64,000 bases of DNA from positions 1 through 64,000 of the forward strand of contig JANQMR010000005.1 of the NCBI GenBank assembly GCA_028279985.1, given 5' to 3'. Shown here piece by piece: positions 22,659-31,771 of this stretch (position 1 is the stretch's first letter; each line of letters starts with the position of its first letter). The notes beneath the pieces were generated by a model. The model was not told where the DNA came from. It saw nothing but the letters and a program-made list of their open reading frames with translations, and made no database searches. A program made the translations under genes and the position numbers. The stretch is from Woeseiaceae bacterium. Lineage in GTDB: Bacteria; Pseudomonadota; Gammaproteobacteria; Steroidobacterales; Woeseiaceae.

Positions 22659-23978
22659 ATGCCCAAGTCATGGCGCAAATTCCTGATCGGTCTCGCCCTG
22701 TTCCTCGGCGCGGGCGCCGGCGTGGGTTACCTGTACGGTCATCCGGACTGGGGCCTGCTTGCCGCCGCGCTGCTCGCGCTGCTTTGGCATGTGCGCCAGT
22801 TGCTCGCCTTCGACCGCGCCCTGCGCACGCGTGACTTCGAGGCGTTTCGCTTCGGTGACGGCATCTGGCAGCAGATATTCTCCCGCTTCAGCTTCGAGCA
22901 CGAACGCGGCGAACGCCACAAGCGGCGTTACCGGCAGTTGCTGCGCGAGATCCGCAAGTCCACCAATGCGATGCCCGACGGCGCGGTCGTCGTCGATGCC
23001 GGCAACGAAATCGTCATGTGTAACCGGGCGGCGAAGCACCTGGCCGGCCTGAAACCGAAAAAGGACCGCGGCCAGCGTATCGACAACATCCTGCGAGATC
23101 CGGCGATCACCGAACTGGTGCAGTCCGAAGACATGAGCAAGACCGTCGATATCGAGTCGCCGCTCAGGCCCGGCGACTGGCTCAATTGTAGGGTCGTACC
23201 TTACGGCGCGGACCAGAAGCTCTTGATGTTGCGGGATGTCACCGAACGCTTGCGATTGAACCGGATGCGGCGCGACTTCGTCGCGAATGCCTCGCACGAG
23301 CTGCGTTCGCCGCTGACCGTGATCACCGGTTACCTCGACAGTCTGGCGGAAGAAGACATACCGGCCGGATGGTCGGCGCCCGTCGCGCAGATGATGGCGC
23401 AGGCGCGGCGCATGAACCGGATCGTCAGCGAGTTGCTGGAGCTCTCGCGCCTGGAGAGCGCCGGGCGCGCCAACACCGAGGCCGTAGTCGACGTCGCCGC
23501 TCTCATCGCTAGTGTGAGAAAGGCATTCGAGGCCCGTAACGGTTCCGCCGAGATCGCGGTCGACGCGGATTCGAATACCTGGCTGCGCGGTAACGGCACC
23601 CAGATCGAGTCGGTCATCACGAACCTGGTGTCCAACGCGCTCAGGCACACGCCCGGCGAGGGCAAGGTCGCCGTAACGTGGCGCGGGCACAAAAACGGCG
23701 CCGAGCTGATTGTTGCGGATACCGGCGAGGGTATCGCCGAGGAGCACATTCCGCGTCTCACCGAGCGTTTTTTTCGCGTCGATCGCGGCCGCGCGCGCGA
23801 GGAGGGCGGCGTCGGGCTGGGGCTTGCGATCGTCAAGCACGCCTTGAGCCGTCACGACGCCAGCCTGCAGATACGCAGCGTGCTCGGCGAGGGCAGCGAG
23901 TTCCGTTGCCGTTTTCCGGCGAGCCGTGTGACTCAACGCAGCGAAGCGGCTTTGATCGGCCGGGCGCAAAGCGCTTAG
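22659..23978 (+). CDS. phoR: Phosphate regulon sensor histidine kinase PhoR
   Basis: A 439-residue kinase with the classical PhoR layout: two N-terminal membrane helices (about 8-25 and 33-50), a basic linker, a PAS domain (about 95-195), HisKA with FVANASHELRSPLTV, and an ATPase domain with N-A-L-R-H-T-P and G-V-G-L-G-L-A-I-V-K-H. It phosphorylates PhoB when the Pst system signals low phosphate through PhoU. An in-frame ATG at 22629 gives ten more residues; 22659 is preferred because the membrane helix follows at the usual distance. The gap from phoB is 78 bp. Confidence 0.94.
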   Translation: MPKSWRKFLIGLALFLGAGAGVGYLYGHPDWGLLAAALLALLWHVRQLLAFDRALRTRDFEAFRFGDGIWQQIFSRFSFEHERGERHKRRYRQLLREIRKSTNAMPDGAVVVDAGNEIVMCNRAAKHLAGLKPKKDRGQRIDNILRDPAITELVQSEDMSKTVDIESPLRPGDWLNCRVVPYGADQKLLMLRDVTERLRLNRMRRDFVANASHELRSPLTVITGYLDSLAEEDIPAGWSAPVAQMMAQARRMNRIVSELLELSRLESAGRANTEAVVDVAALIASVRKAFEARNGSAEIAVDADSNTWLRGNGTQIESVITNLVSNALRHTPGEGKVAVTWRGHKNGAELIVADTGEGIAEEHIPRLTERFFRVDRGRAREEGGVGLGLAIVKHALSRHDASLQIRSVLGEGSEFRCRFPASRVTQRSEAALIGRAQSA

Positions 23979-23995
23979 GGCGGAGAGACGGCGAC

Positions 23996-24703
23996 GTGCG
24001 AACCTCGAATCTGACCGACCACATCTCGCGGCGCTTCAACAAGGACATCGAAGACCTGCGAAACAGCGTGCTGACGATGGGCGGTCTGGTCGAGGCCCAG
24101 CTGTCCCGGGCGATCGCTGCGATCGTCAGCGGCGACAGCGAGCTCGGACTCAAGGTCGCCAACGACGACTACAAGGTCAACAATCTCGAAGTCGGCATCG
24201 ACGAGGAATGCAGCCGGATTCTGGCGACGCGCTCGCCGGCGGCGAGCGATCTCAGGCTGATCGTCGCGATCATCAAAACGATCACCGATCTCGAGCGTAT
24301 CGGCGACGAGGCCGAGAAGATCGGTTTTCTCGCATCGCAACTGGCGGCGATGGACCGGCCGTCGGACTCCTACCGGGAGCTCAAGTATCTCGGTAACCAC
24401 GTCGCCCGGATGTTGCGATCGGCAATGGATGCCTTCGCGAGACTGGATGTCGAAGCGTCGCTGGAAGTTGTCAAGGAGGACGATCGCGTCGACGAGGAAT
24501 ACGACGCTATCACGCGGCAGTGTATTACGTTCATGATGGAGGATCCGCGCAGCATCCGGCGTTTCATGAACGTGACCTGGGCCGCCCGGTCCCTGGAGCG
24601 GATTGGGGATCACGCCAAGAACATCTGCGAATACGTCATCTATATGGTGCAGGGCCGCGATGTGCGCCATACTGACACGCTGGATGTATCGGACACCGAC
24701 TGA
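23996..24703 (+). CDS. phoU: Phosphate signalling protein PhoU
   Basis: A 235-residue all-helical protein made of two PhoU repeats, each with the E/D-x-x-x-D metal-binding helix (first DLERIGDEAEKIG, second S-L-E-R-I-G-D-H-A-K-N-I). It connects the Pst transporter to PhoR and keeps PhoB silent in phosphate-rich cells. The start is a GTG with CGGAGAG upstream, 17 bp after phoR; an upstream-extended frame overlaps phoR and is rejected. PhoU usually closes a pstSCAB-phoU operon; here it follows phoBR and the transporter genes come later. Confidence 0.93.
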   Translation: MRTSNLTDHISRRFNKDIEDLRNSVLTMGGLVEAQLSRAIAAIVSGDSELGLKVANDDYKVNNLEVGIDEECSRILATRSPAASDLRLIVAIIKTITDLERIGDEAEKIGFLASQLAAMDRPSDSYRELKYLGNHVARMLRSAMDAFARLDVEASLEVVKEDDRVDEEYDAITRQCITFMMEDPRSIRRFMNVTWAARSLERIGDHAKNICEYVIYMVQGRDVRHTDTLDVSDTD

Positions 24704-24723
24704 CCGAAGATCTGACCGACGAT
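24700..24723. repeat. Tandem repeat, 12 bp x 2, duplicating the phoU stop
   Basis: CTGACCGAAGAT and CTGACCGACGAT (11 of 12 identical). The first copy contains the phoU TGA stop; the second contains an in-frame TGA and runs into the dsbB start codon. The whole phoU-dsbB spacer is therefore this duplication. Confidence 0.88.
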
Positions 24724-25261
24724 GCCTATTGCGAAACTCGATGCTCCGCATACCGGCCGCTTGGGGATGGCACTGCCGGGAAAACGGCCGCTGAACGCGG
24801 CCGGTGCCGCGATCTGCGCAGGCCTCATGGCCTATGCGCTGTACGCGCAATACGGGCTGATGCTGGACCCCTGTCCGCTGTGCGTGTTCCAGCGTGTCGC
24901 CGTCATCCTGCTCGGCGTCGTGTTCCTGGTCGCGGCGCTGCATGGACCGTCTTCACGCGCCGGTGGTCGGGTCTATGCCGGACTGCTTGCGGTGGTCACC
25001 GCCGGCGGCGGCGCCGTTGCCGGCCAGCACGTCTGGCTGCAAACCCTGCCGCCCGAAGACGTACCCGCCTGCGGGCCCGGGCTGGGTTACATCTTCGATA
25101 CCTTCCCGCTCGGGGAGGCGCTGGCCAAGGTGTTCACGGGCTCCGGCGACTGCGCGGGCGTGAGCTGGCAGCTCCTGGGGCTGTCGATGCCGGCCTGGGT
25201 GCTGATCGCGATACTCGGGACGGGCGGCCTCGGCATCTGGAACAACCTCCGGCGCTCCTGA
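24722..25261 (+). CDS. dsbB: Disulfide bond formation protein DsbB
   Basis: A 179-residue inner-membrane protein with four predicted helices. The first periplasmic loop carries C-P-L-C (P-C-P-L-C-V-F-Q-R), and the second loop carries the other pair, in V-P-A-C-G-P-G-L and G-D-C-A-G-V. DsbB reoxidises DsbA by passing electrons to quinone. It starts 18 bp after the phoU stop and is probably co-transcribed with phoBRU, an unusual linkage. An alternative start is the ATG 45 bases downstream. The 99 bp between dsbB and the convergent dapE hold no clear terminator. Confidence 0.92.
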   Translation: MPIAKLDAPHTGRLGMALPGKRPLNAAGAAICAGLMAYALYAQYGLMLDPCPLCVFQRVAVILLGVVFLVAALHGPSSRAGGRVYAGLLAVVTAGGGAVAGQHVWLQTLPPEDVPACGPGLGYIFDTFPLGEALAKVFTGSGDCAGVSWQLLGLSMPAWVLIAILGTGGLGIWNNLRRS

Positions 25262-25360
25262 AGTCCCGGCCGGCATCACGCCTTACCGCCAGCCAGCCTT
25301 GTGGTCTGGTCGTGTTGCGGGTGGTCAAGCACGGCCTTTGTCTGGACCGCGTCATGGCCA

Positions 25361-26566
25361 TTACGGCTGTTGTTGCGGCGGTCGCTCCGGCAGCAGAATC
25401 TCGAGGATACGCCGGTACATCCCGGTCAATGCCGGTATGTCGGCGATTCGTACGTGCTCGTCGACCTTGTGGATCGATGCGTTGACCGGACCGAGTTCGA
25501 CGACGTCGGTACCGGCCGGCGCGATGAAGCGGCCGTCGGACGTGCCACCGCCGGTAGACAACACCGGGTCCGCGCCCGTAGGTTCTCGAACGGCCTGGCA
25601 AACCGCGTCCACCAGCGGACCGGCTTGCGTCAGGAAAGGTTCGCCGGACAGATGCCACTCGAGTTCGTAGTCGATGTCGAACTGGTCGATGATCTCGTGA
25701 ACTCGGGCGCGCAGCCTTTCATGATCCCATTCGGTGCAGTACCGGAAGTTGAAACGCGCGCTGAGCTCCGGCGGCGTGACGTTCGGGGCGCCGATGCCGC
25801 TTCGGAGATCGACCACCTGGAAGCTCGTCGGGGGGAAAAAATCGTTACCCCGATCCCATTCGATATCGTGGAGGCGTGCGAGTACCGGCGCGAAGCGACG
25901 GATCGGGTTGTCGGCCAGTTGCGGATAGGCGACGTGGCCCTGTATGCCGCGCACGGTCAACATGCCGCTCAGGGAGCCGCGGCGGCCGATTCGTATGACG
26001 TCGCCGAGTACCTGCTCGCTGGACGGTTCTCCCAGGACACACCAGTCGATGGCTTCCCCGCGTGCCGCCAACGCCTGTATCACCTTTAGCGTTCCGTCGC
26101 GGGCTCGCCCCTCCTCGTCGCTGGTAATCAGAAAAGCGAGGCTGCCCGGGTGATCGGGACGTGCCGCGACGAAACGCTCGCAGGCGACGACCATTGCCGC
26201 GAGACCGCTTTTCATGTCGGCGGCGCCGCGACCGTACAAGAGGCCGTCCCGAATCGTCGGCTCGAACGGGTCGGTTTGCCAGGCGTCGAGATTCCCGGGC
26301 GGCACCACGTCGGTGTGGCCGGCAAGACACAGGACCGGGCCGGAATCGCCGCGCCGCGCCCAAAGATTTTCGACGTCGCCGAAAGGCATGGCTTCGCAAC
26401 GGAAGCCCAGGCGCTCTAGCCTTTCGGCAATCAGCGCCTGGCAGCTTGCGTCATCGGGCGTGATGGAGCGCCGCCGAACCAGATCGCAGGTCAGGCGTAC
26501 TGCCGGATGCTGGAGTATATCGGCGGCAAGAGTTGAATCCGTGTTTTGAATGTCTGCGTAAGTCAA
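25361..26566 (-). CDS. dapE: Succinyl-diaminopimelate desuccinylase DapE
   Basis: A 401-residue M20-family metallohydrolase. Metal ligands are visible as LAGHTDVVPPG (His and Asp), Y-G-R-G-A-A-D-M-K-S-G (Asp), I-T-S-D-E-E-G (two Glu), V-L-G-E-P-S-S (Glu) and a late His near V-N-A-S-I-H-K. It removes succinate from N-succinyl-LL-diaminopimelate, giving LL-DAP for lysine and peptidoglycan. dapD, two steps earlier in the same pathway, is at 33467-34315. It is transcribed alone on the minus strand between dsbB and pstS, splitting the phosphate genes. Confidence 0.94.
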   Translation of the reverse strand: MTYADIQNTDSTLAADILQHPAVRLTCDLVRRRSITPDDASCQALIAERLERLGFRCEAMPFGDVENLWARRGDSGPVLCLAGHTDVVPPGNLDAWQTDPFEPTIRDGLLYGRGAADMKSGLAAMVVACERFVAARPDHPGSLAFLITSDEEGRARDGTLKVIQALAARGEAIDWCVLGEPSSEQVLGDVIRIGRRGSLSGMLTVRGIQGHVAYPQLADNPIRRFAPVLARLHDIEWDRGNDFFPPTSFQVVDLRSGIGAPNVTPPELSARFNFRYCTEWDHERLRARVHEIIDQFDIDYELEWHLSGEPFLTQAGPLVDAVCQAVREPTGADPVLSTGGGTSDGRFIAPAGTDVVELGPVNASIHKVDEHVRIADIPALTGMYRRILEILLPERPPQQQP

Positions 26567-26613
26567 TGATTAAATTCTGGAAAAAACTAGAGGCTTGCTG
26601 CCCGATATCGGCA

Positions 26614-26632
26614 ATGTTACGGCTTTGTTGCA
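26614..26632 (+). promoter_or_regulatory. Possible Pho box upstream of pstS
   Basis: Two TGTTRC half sites (26615-26620 and 26626-26631) stand exactly 11 bp apart, the spacing of PhoB direct repeats (consensus CTGTCAT twice with 4 bp between). The half-site match is partial, but the position, about 55-70 bp upstream of pstS in an AT-rich patch, is right. Confidence 0.4.
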
Positions 26633-26684
26633 ACAAATCGATAACATTGCGCCGTTACCCTTGCCTGCTTGGTTTGCCCGCGGC

Positions 26685-27749
26685 ATGGCAATGGAACGAA
26701 CAATAACAATAAGTGGATGGCTTGCAAGCGCCGTATTGGGCCTTGCTTGTGCCGGCGATGCGGCGGCCCAGGTGGGGCGCGACTACGTTTACGTGGTTGG
26801 CTCCTCGACCGTTTACCCCTTCGCGACCGTCGTCGCGGAACGATTCGGCCGCAGCACGCGATATCGCACGCCCAAAGTCGAATCGACCGGAACCGGCGGT
26901 GGCTTCAAGCTGTTTTGCGCCGGTATCGGCGTGGACTACCCGGACATCACCAGTGCATCCCGGCGGATCAAGCCCAGCGAAGCGCGGGGCTGCGTAGAGA
27001 ACGGCGTGACCGACATCATCGAGGTCAAAATCGGTTACGACGGCGTCGTTTTCGCCAACGCGCTGTCCGCGCCGACCTTCCGGCTCAGTCTGCGCGATGT
27101 TTATCTCGCGCTGGCCAAGCAGGTGCCGGGCCCGGTCGAGGGAGCGCTGGTGGACAACCCGTACCGCAACTGGTCGGACATCCACGCCGGCCTGCCTTCG
27201 CAGCGCATCGAGATACTGGGCCCGCCGCCGACATCGGGGACCCGCGACGAAGTCGTCGAGCATGCCATGGAGGGGGGCTGCGGAACGGTGGCCTGGATAA
27301 GCGACCTGAAACAGGCGCAGCCCGAGCGGCATCGCGCGCTCTGCCACACGGTACGCGAGGACGGGGTGTTCATCGAAACGGGCGAGAACGACAACCTGAT
27401 CGTACAAAAACTGGAAGCGAACCCCCGGGCCCTGGGTATCTTCGGTTTCAGCTTCCTGGACCAGAACATGACCCGGGTCAAGGCTGCCGTGATCGAGGGC
27501 AGCGCGCCGACCTTCGAAGCCATCGCCGACGGCAGCTATCCCGTGTCGCGACCCTTGTTCGTCTACGTCAAAAAAGCGCATGTCGACGTGATTCCCGGTT
27601 TGCGGCGCTTGCTCGCCGAGTTTACCGCCGAGCGGGCCTGGGGCGACGAAGGTTATCTTTCCCAACGCGGATTGATCACGATGCCTGAGGAAGAACGTCT
27701 CAGGGTCGCTGCAATCGTCCGTGAACTGAGGCCGATATCGCTCCCGTAG
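26685..27749 (+). CDS. pstS: Phosphate ABC transporter substrate-binding protein, PstS family
   Basis: From the chosen ATG, 354 residues. A signal peptide (MAMERTITISGWLASAVLGL..., cleavage after A-A-A) leads into a PstS-type fold: VVGSSTVYPFATVVAERF, ESTGTGGGFKLFC, and S-G-T-R-D-E in the phosphate-binding loops. It binds phosphate in the periplasm and delivers it to PstCA. The mature protein has four cysteines (in F-C-A-G, R-G-C-V-E, G-G-C-G-T and A-L-C-H-T), which suggests two disulfides. A second ATG two codons later is equally likely as start; the frame extends upstream to 26595 through the Pho box region. Binding of another oxyanion cannot be excluded. Confidence 0.88.
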   Translation: MAMERTITISGWLASAVLGLACAGDAAAQVGRDYVYVVGSSTVYPFATVVAERFGRSTRYRTPKVESTGTGGGFKLFCAGIGVDYPDITSASRRIKPSEARGCVENGVTDIIEVKIGYDGVVFANALSAPTFRLSLRDVYLALAKQVPGPVEGALVDNPYRNWSDIHAGLPSQRIEILGPPPTSGTRDEVVEHAMEGGCGTVAWISDLKQAQPERHRALCHTVREDGVFIETGENDNLIVQKLEANPRALGIFGFSFLDQNMTRVKAAVIEGSAPTFEAIADGSYPVSRPLFVYVKKAHVDVIPGLRRLLAEFTAERAWGDEGYLSQRGLITMPEEERLRVAAIVRELRPISLP

Positions 27750-27756
27750 CGTCGAC

Positions 27757-27786
27757 AGGCCCTAACAGGACCTGGCAGGACCTACA
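27757..27786. repeat. Tandem repeat, 10 bp x 3, after the pstS stop
   Basis: Units AGGCCCTAAC, AGGACCTGGC and AGGACCTACA, starting 8 bases after the stop codon. A partial fourth copy may follow. Confidence 0.7.
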
Positions 27787-27899
27787 ACAGGCCGAGCCTC
27801 GCCGGACTTATGCAAGATACTTACGGGACAGGACACTAGGTTTCCGGCGGCGCGCCGCGCGGCCGGGTTCCGTACACGGGGTCCCGCGGAACTGACAGC

Positions 27900-29288
27900 A
27901 TGCAAGACACGACCTTGTTACTCTCATTGACCGTCCTGGCCCTGGCTGGATTCTACGCCGGCCGCGGACGCGCTCTGGCGCTGGTGGGCGGGCCGGCGCG
28001 CGGTCGCCGCCTGCATTCCCTGCCGGGCTACTACGGCATGTTCCTGGCGATGTGGTGCCTGCTGCCGCCGTTGACCTTGTTGCTCGCGTGGTCGCTGTTC
28101 GAGGGCCGGGTGATCACCTTGATGCTGATCGAGGGTCTGCCCGACGCGCAACGCTCCATGTCCGCGGGGGAGCTCAACCTGCTGGTCAACAACATACAAA
28201 ACCTGGCCGTCGGAGACGCGGTCAGCGTCGAGATCGACGCGGTGCTTCGTGAAGCGTCGTCGCGTTACCGGCTACTGCAGGCCGAGAGCCGCCGCTTGCT
28301 GACGGTGTTGTGTCTGGGGCTTGCGACGCTCGGCGCCGTGTCGGCCTGGCGTCGTATCCGGCCGGAGTTTCGCGCAAGAAACCGCGTGGAAAGCACCGTC
28401 GAATTTTTTTTGCTGTTGGCGTCGAGTATCGCTGTGCTGACGACGATCGGCATCGTGATGTCCGTGCTGTTCGAGGCTTTGCGTTTTTTTCAGCAGGTTT
28501 CGATCGTCGATTTTCTATTCGGCCTGAACTGGAGCCCGCAGACGGCGATACGCGAGGATCAGGTGGGTTCTTCGGGCAGTTTCGGGATCGTGCCGCTGCT
28601 GACCGGTACCCTGCTGATTACCGTCATTGCAATGCTGGTCGCAGTGCCGGTCGGTCTGATGAGCGCCATTTATCTGGCGGAGTACTCGTCGCAGAAAGTG
28701 CGGGCCGCCGCCAAGCCGATGCTCGAAATCCTCGCCGGGATCCCGACCGTCGTATACGGCTTCTTCGCCGCCTTGACGGTTGCGCCCTGGGTCCGGGACG
28801 CCGGCGAGGCGATCGGGCTAGACGTGGCGTCCGAGAGCGCGCTCGCGGCCGGCCTGGTCATGGGGATCATGATCATACCGCTGGTCTCGTCCTTGTCCGA
28901 CGACGCGATCAAGGCGGTGCCCGGCGACATGCGCGAAGGCGCGCTGGCCCTTGGCGCGACCCGCTCGGAGGCGATGACCGGGGTCATTCTGCCGGCGGCC
29001 TTGCCCGGCATCGTCGGGGGTACGCTGCTGGCTTTGTCGCGCGCGATCGGCGAAACCATGATCGTGGTCATGGCCGCCGGCCTCGCGGCAAATCTGACCG
29101 CCAATCCGTTCGAAGCGGTGACCACGGTCACCGTGCAGATCGTCACCTTGCTGGTCGGAGACCAGGAGTTCGACAGCGCCAAGACGCTGGCTGCCTTCGC
29201 ACTCGGTTTGGTGTTGTTCGTCGTGACGATGACGCTCAACGTCGTCGGCCTGAACTTCGTTCGCAGGTACCGGGAGCAGTATGAGTAG
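27900..29288 (+). CDS. pstC: Phosphate ABC transporter permease PstC, long form
   Basis: A 462-residue permease. The C-terminal half (about 230-455) has the transporter helices and the cytoplasmic EAA-like loop E-G-A-L-A-L-G-A-T-R-S-E-A. The N-terminal half adds two membrane helices and a periplasmic region (about 75-125) not found in E. coli PstC (319 residues); such long PstC proteins are common in marine and other non-enteric gammaproteobacteria. With PstA it forms the membrane channel. It overlaps pstA by 8 bp. The 150 bp gap from pstS contains the 10 bp repeats. Confidence 0.92.
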   Translation: MQDTTLLLSLTVLALAGFYAGRGRALALVGGPARGRRLHSLPGYYGMFLAMWCLLPPLTLLLAWSLFEGRVITLMLIEGLPDAQRSMSAGELNLLVNNIQNLAVGDAVSVEIDAVLREASSRYRLLQAESRRLLTVLCLGLATLGAVSAWRRIRPEFRARNRVESTVEFFLLLASSIAVLTTIGIVMSVLFEALRFFQQVSIVDFLFGLNWSPQTAIREDQVGSSGSFGIVPLLTGTLLITVIAMLVAVPVGLMSAIYLAEYSSQKVRAAAKPMLEILAGIPTVVYGFFAALTVAPWVRDAGEAIGLDVASESALAAGLVMGIMIIPLVSSLSDDAIKAVPGDMREGALALGATRSEAMTGVILPAALPGIVGGTLLALSRAIGETMIVVMAAGLAANLTANPFEAVTTVTVQIVTLLVGDQEFDSAKTLAAFALGLVLFVVTMTLNVVGLNFVRRYREQYE

Positions 29289-30612
29289 CGTCGACCGGCA
29301 GCAGCGCTCCCGGACCGCGCGTCGCCGGGTACGGGCGAGCCTGGCGCGGCGGCGCCGGCGAGAACGGCTTTTCCGCGCGGCAGGCCTGCTCGCGACGGCG
29401 GCCGGCCTGGCTTTTCTCGGTATGTTCTTCGCGAGCCTGATCGCCAAGGGCGCATCCGCTTTCGTGCAAACGCATGTGTTGCTCGATGTCGAGACGCCGG
29501 TGGCCGCGCTGATTGATCCAGTTGATCCAGTTGGTCAAGCTGATCCCATTGATCTCATAGACCCCGTCGATCCCGATGCCCTGGTCAACGACTCGCTGCG
29601 CGAATTGTTCCCGCTCGTCACGTCGCGCAACGACCGCCGCCAACTGGCGCGGCTGCTCAGCATCGATGCGGGCGAGTCCGTCCGCAGGGCGCTCGTCGCA
29701 GCCGGCGCGGAAGCCGGCACCCGGTTGTCGATCTGGGTGCCCGCGGCGGCGACCGTCGACATGCTGTCGAAAGGACAGCTCGATCCGGACGTCGAGGAGC
29801 GACTGCGACCGCTGTCGGACGTACAGATTGCCTGGGTGGCGCAGCTCAAGGGGGAGGGACGCCTGAAAAAACGGTTCAACTCGGCGCTGTTCACCAATGG
29901 CGACTCACGCGAACCGGAGCTCGCGGGCATTCGCGGCGCGCTGATGGGCTCGTTCTACATGCTGCTCGTGACGATGGCGCTGGCCTTTCCGATCGGCGTC
30001 GCCGCCGCCGTTTATCTCGAGGAGTTTGCGCCCAGGAACCGCTGGTCGGCGCCCTTCGGTCGATTGATAGAGGTCAACATCAACAACCTCGCGGCGGTGC
30101 CGTCCATCGTGTTCGGCCTGCTCGGGCTCGCCGTGTTCATCGACTGGCTGGCGCTACCGCGCTCGGCGCCGCTGGTCGGCGGGCTGGTCTTGTCGCTGCT
30201 GACCTTGCCGGTGATCATCATTGCCTCGCGCGCCGCAATCCAGTCGGTTTCGCCGTCGATCCGCGAGGCGGCCCTGGCCCTGGGTGCGTCCCGCATGCAG
30301 ATGGTATTTCATCACATCCTTCCGCAGGCGTTGCCCGGCGTACTGACGGGCACGATCATCGGCATGAGCCGCGCCCTCGGCGAGACGGCGCCCTTGTTGA
30401 TGATCGGCATGGTGGCGTTCATCGTCGACATCCCGGGTGGATTCACCGACCCGGCCACGGCGCTGCCGGTACAGATCTACCTGTGGGCGGATACGCCGGA
30501 GCCGGCTTTCGCCGAGCGCACCTCCGCCGCGATCCTGGTGCTGCTCGGCTTCCTGCTGGTGATGAATCTCGCCGCGGTGGTCATTCGCCAGCGCATGGAA
30601 AATAAAGTCTGA
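29281..30612 (+). CDS. pstA: Phosphate ABC transporter permease PstA, long form
   Basis: A 443-residue permease, again longer than E. coli PstA (296). A basic cytoplasmic start (many Arg in residues 5-30) leads into the first membrane helix, then a large periplasmic insertion (about 60-220) that begins with a run of I/V-D-P triplets encoded by 9 bp repeats. The transporter core follows, with [17 protein letters not shown] as the ATPase-coupling loop. It pairs with PstC and PstB. The insertion's function is unknown; PstC and PstA having matching large extra periplasmic parts suggests they contact each other or PstS (inference). Confidence 0.92.
   Translation: MSSVDRQQRSRTARRRVRASLARRRRRERLFRAAGLLATAAGLAFLGMFFASLIAKGASAFVQTHVLLDVETPVAALIDPVDPVGQADPIDLIDPVDPDALVNDSLRELFPLVTSRNDRRQLARLLSIDAGESVRRALVAAGAEAGTRLSIWVPAAATVDMLSKGQLDPDVEERLRPLSDVQIAWVAQLKGEGRLKKRFNSALFTNGDSREPELAGIRGALMGSFYMLLVTMALAFPIGVAAAVYLEEFAPRNRWSAPFGRLIEVNINNLAAVPSIVFGLLGLAVFIDWLALPRSAPLVGGLVLSLLTLPVIIIASRAAIQSVSPSIREAALALGASRMQMVFHHILPQALPGVLTGTIIGMSRALGETAPLLMIGMVAFIVDIPGGFTDPATALPVQIYLWADTPEPAFAERTSAAILVLLGFLLVMNLAAVVIRQRMENKV
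29512..29574 (+). repeat. In-frame 9 bp repeats inside pstA, seven units
   Basis: Seven degenerate copies of a 9-mer like GTTGATCCA (period exactly 9) encode a run of Asp-Pro-Val/Ile triplets in the periplasmic insertion of PstA. Degeneracy at third positions suggests the array is old and kept in frame. Confidence 0.85.
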
Positions 30613-30638
30613 GCGCCGTTGCCGGCTACGCGGATAGA

Positions 30639-31562
30639 ATGGGACGAATGAACGATCCAAACGTCATCGAGCCCGGCGGGGTCGAAGCGTCCGCGGACGG
30701 CCCCGGCGATCCCGGCAGGCGGTCCGACACGGTGTCGCCGAGATCGGCGGTCGCCGAACAGATTACCGAGTTCGGCCGGATACCGGTCGGCAATGTTCGC
30801 TGCGAGGATCCGTTCATTATCGCGGAAAACGTCAATGCCTATTACGGCGACATCCACGCGATTCGCAACGTGACCCTGGAAATCGCCAAGAGCGAGGTCA
30901 TTGCGCTGATCGGCCCGTCCGGCTGCGGCAAGACGACCTTCATCCGCTGCCTGAATCGGATGAACGACTCGGTGGAGCACGCCCGGGTCACCGGCCGTAT
31001 CACGCTGGACGGTCAGGACATCTACGAGCGGGGGCTGGACCCGGTCGTCTTGCGTGCCCGCATCGGCATGGTCTTCCAGAAACCGAACCCGTTCCCCAAA
31101 AGCGTCTACGACAACGTCGCCTACGGTCCGAGAATCCACGGCCTGGCCGCCGACCGCGCCGAACTCGACGATATCGTACACGGCAGCCTGGAGCGGGCGG
31201 GCTTGCTCAAGGAGGTCAAAGACCGCCTGGACGAGCCGGGTACGGAACTGTCCGGCGGCCAGCAGCAGCGGCTCTGTATCGCCCGGACGATCGCGGTCAA
31301 TCCCGAAGTCATACTGATGGACGAGCCCTGTTCGGCGCTGGACCCGATCGCAACCGCCAGAATCGAGGACCTGATCGACGAGTTGGCCGAGGATTACGCG
31401 ATCGTCATCGTCACCCATTCGATGCAGCAGGCGGCGCGCGTCTCTCGGCGCGTCGCCTATTTTCACCTGGGCATGCTGGTCGAGGTCGACGAGACCGACC
31501 GGATCTTCACGAATCCGCAACACAAGCTGACCGAAGACTACATCACCGGCCGCATCGGTTAG
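30639..31562 (+). CDS. pstB: Phosphate ABC transporter ATPase PstB
   Basis: A 307-residue ABC ATPase. Walker [11 protein letters not shown]-loop F-Q-K-P-N-P-F-P-K, signature [16 protein letters not shown], Walker [13 protein letters not shown] and the switch T-H-S-M-Q-Q-A-A all match PstB; the Q-K-P-N-P-F-P-K and H-S-M-Q-Q-A segments are PstB-specific. It powers PstCA. About 45 N-terminal residues precede the ATPase domain and look disordered, so an internal start is possible, but none stands out. It ends the pstSCAB run; phoU is not here. Confidence 0.95.
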   Translation: MGRMNDPNVIEPGGVEASADGPGDPGRRSDTVSPRSAVAEQITEFGRIPVGNVRCEDPFIIAENVNAYYGDIHAIRNVTLEIAKSEVIALIGPSGCGKTTFIRCLNRMNDSVEHARVTGRITLDGQDIYERGLDPVVLRARIGMVFQKPNPFPKSVYDNVAYGPRIHGLAADRAELDDIVHGSLERAGLLKEVKDRLDEPGTELSGGQQQRLCIARTIAVNPEVILMDEPCSALDPIATARIEDLIDELAEDYAIVIVTHSMQQAARVSRRVAYFHLGMLVEVDETDRIFTNPQHKLTEDYITGRIG

Positions 31563-31643
31563 GTTCCGTCCTGCGTGCCACGACCGGACGCCTGCAACTC
31601 GTCTGCGCGTCGCACTGTCGGTGTGAAACACCCGGGAGCCGCC

Positions 31644-31700
31644 ATGAGTTGGACAATGAGCTGCACATGAGCTGCACATGAGCGGCGCAATGGCTTGCAC
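31644..31700. repeat. Tandem repeat, 11-12 bp x 5, between pstB and the AAA-FHA gene
   Basis: Five degenerate copies of ATGAGCTGCAC with periods of 11 to 12 bases; the two central ones are identical. The rest of this 209 bp spacer includes the upstream region of the AAA-FHA gene. Confidence 0.85.
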
Positions 31701-31771
31701 ACTGTCAAATCGTCATCATTTCGCCGCCGCGTTCGTGTAGAGTCATTCGCGAGTTACTCTCGGGCTGAATC

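Noticed and set aside
22668..23969. 433-residue open frame opposite phoR
   Set aside because: It is the antisense shadow of a clear PhoR; the translation is rich in Arg, Gly and His and has no domain features. High GC content produces many such long antisense frames.
30477..31700. 407-residue open frame opposite pstB
   Set aside because: Antisense to a complete PstB with Walker and signature motifs; composition is typical of a shadow frame.
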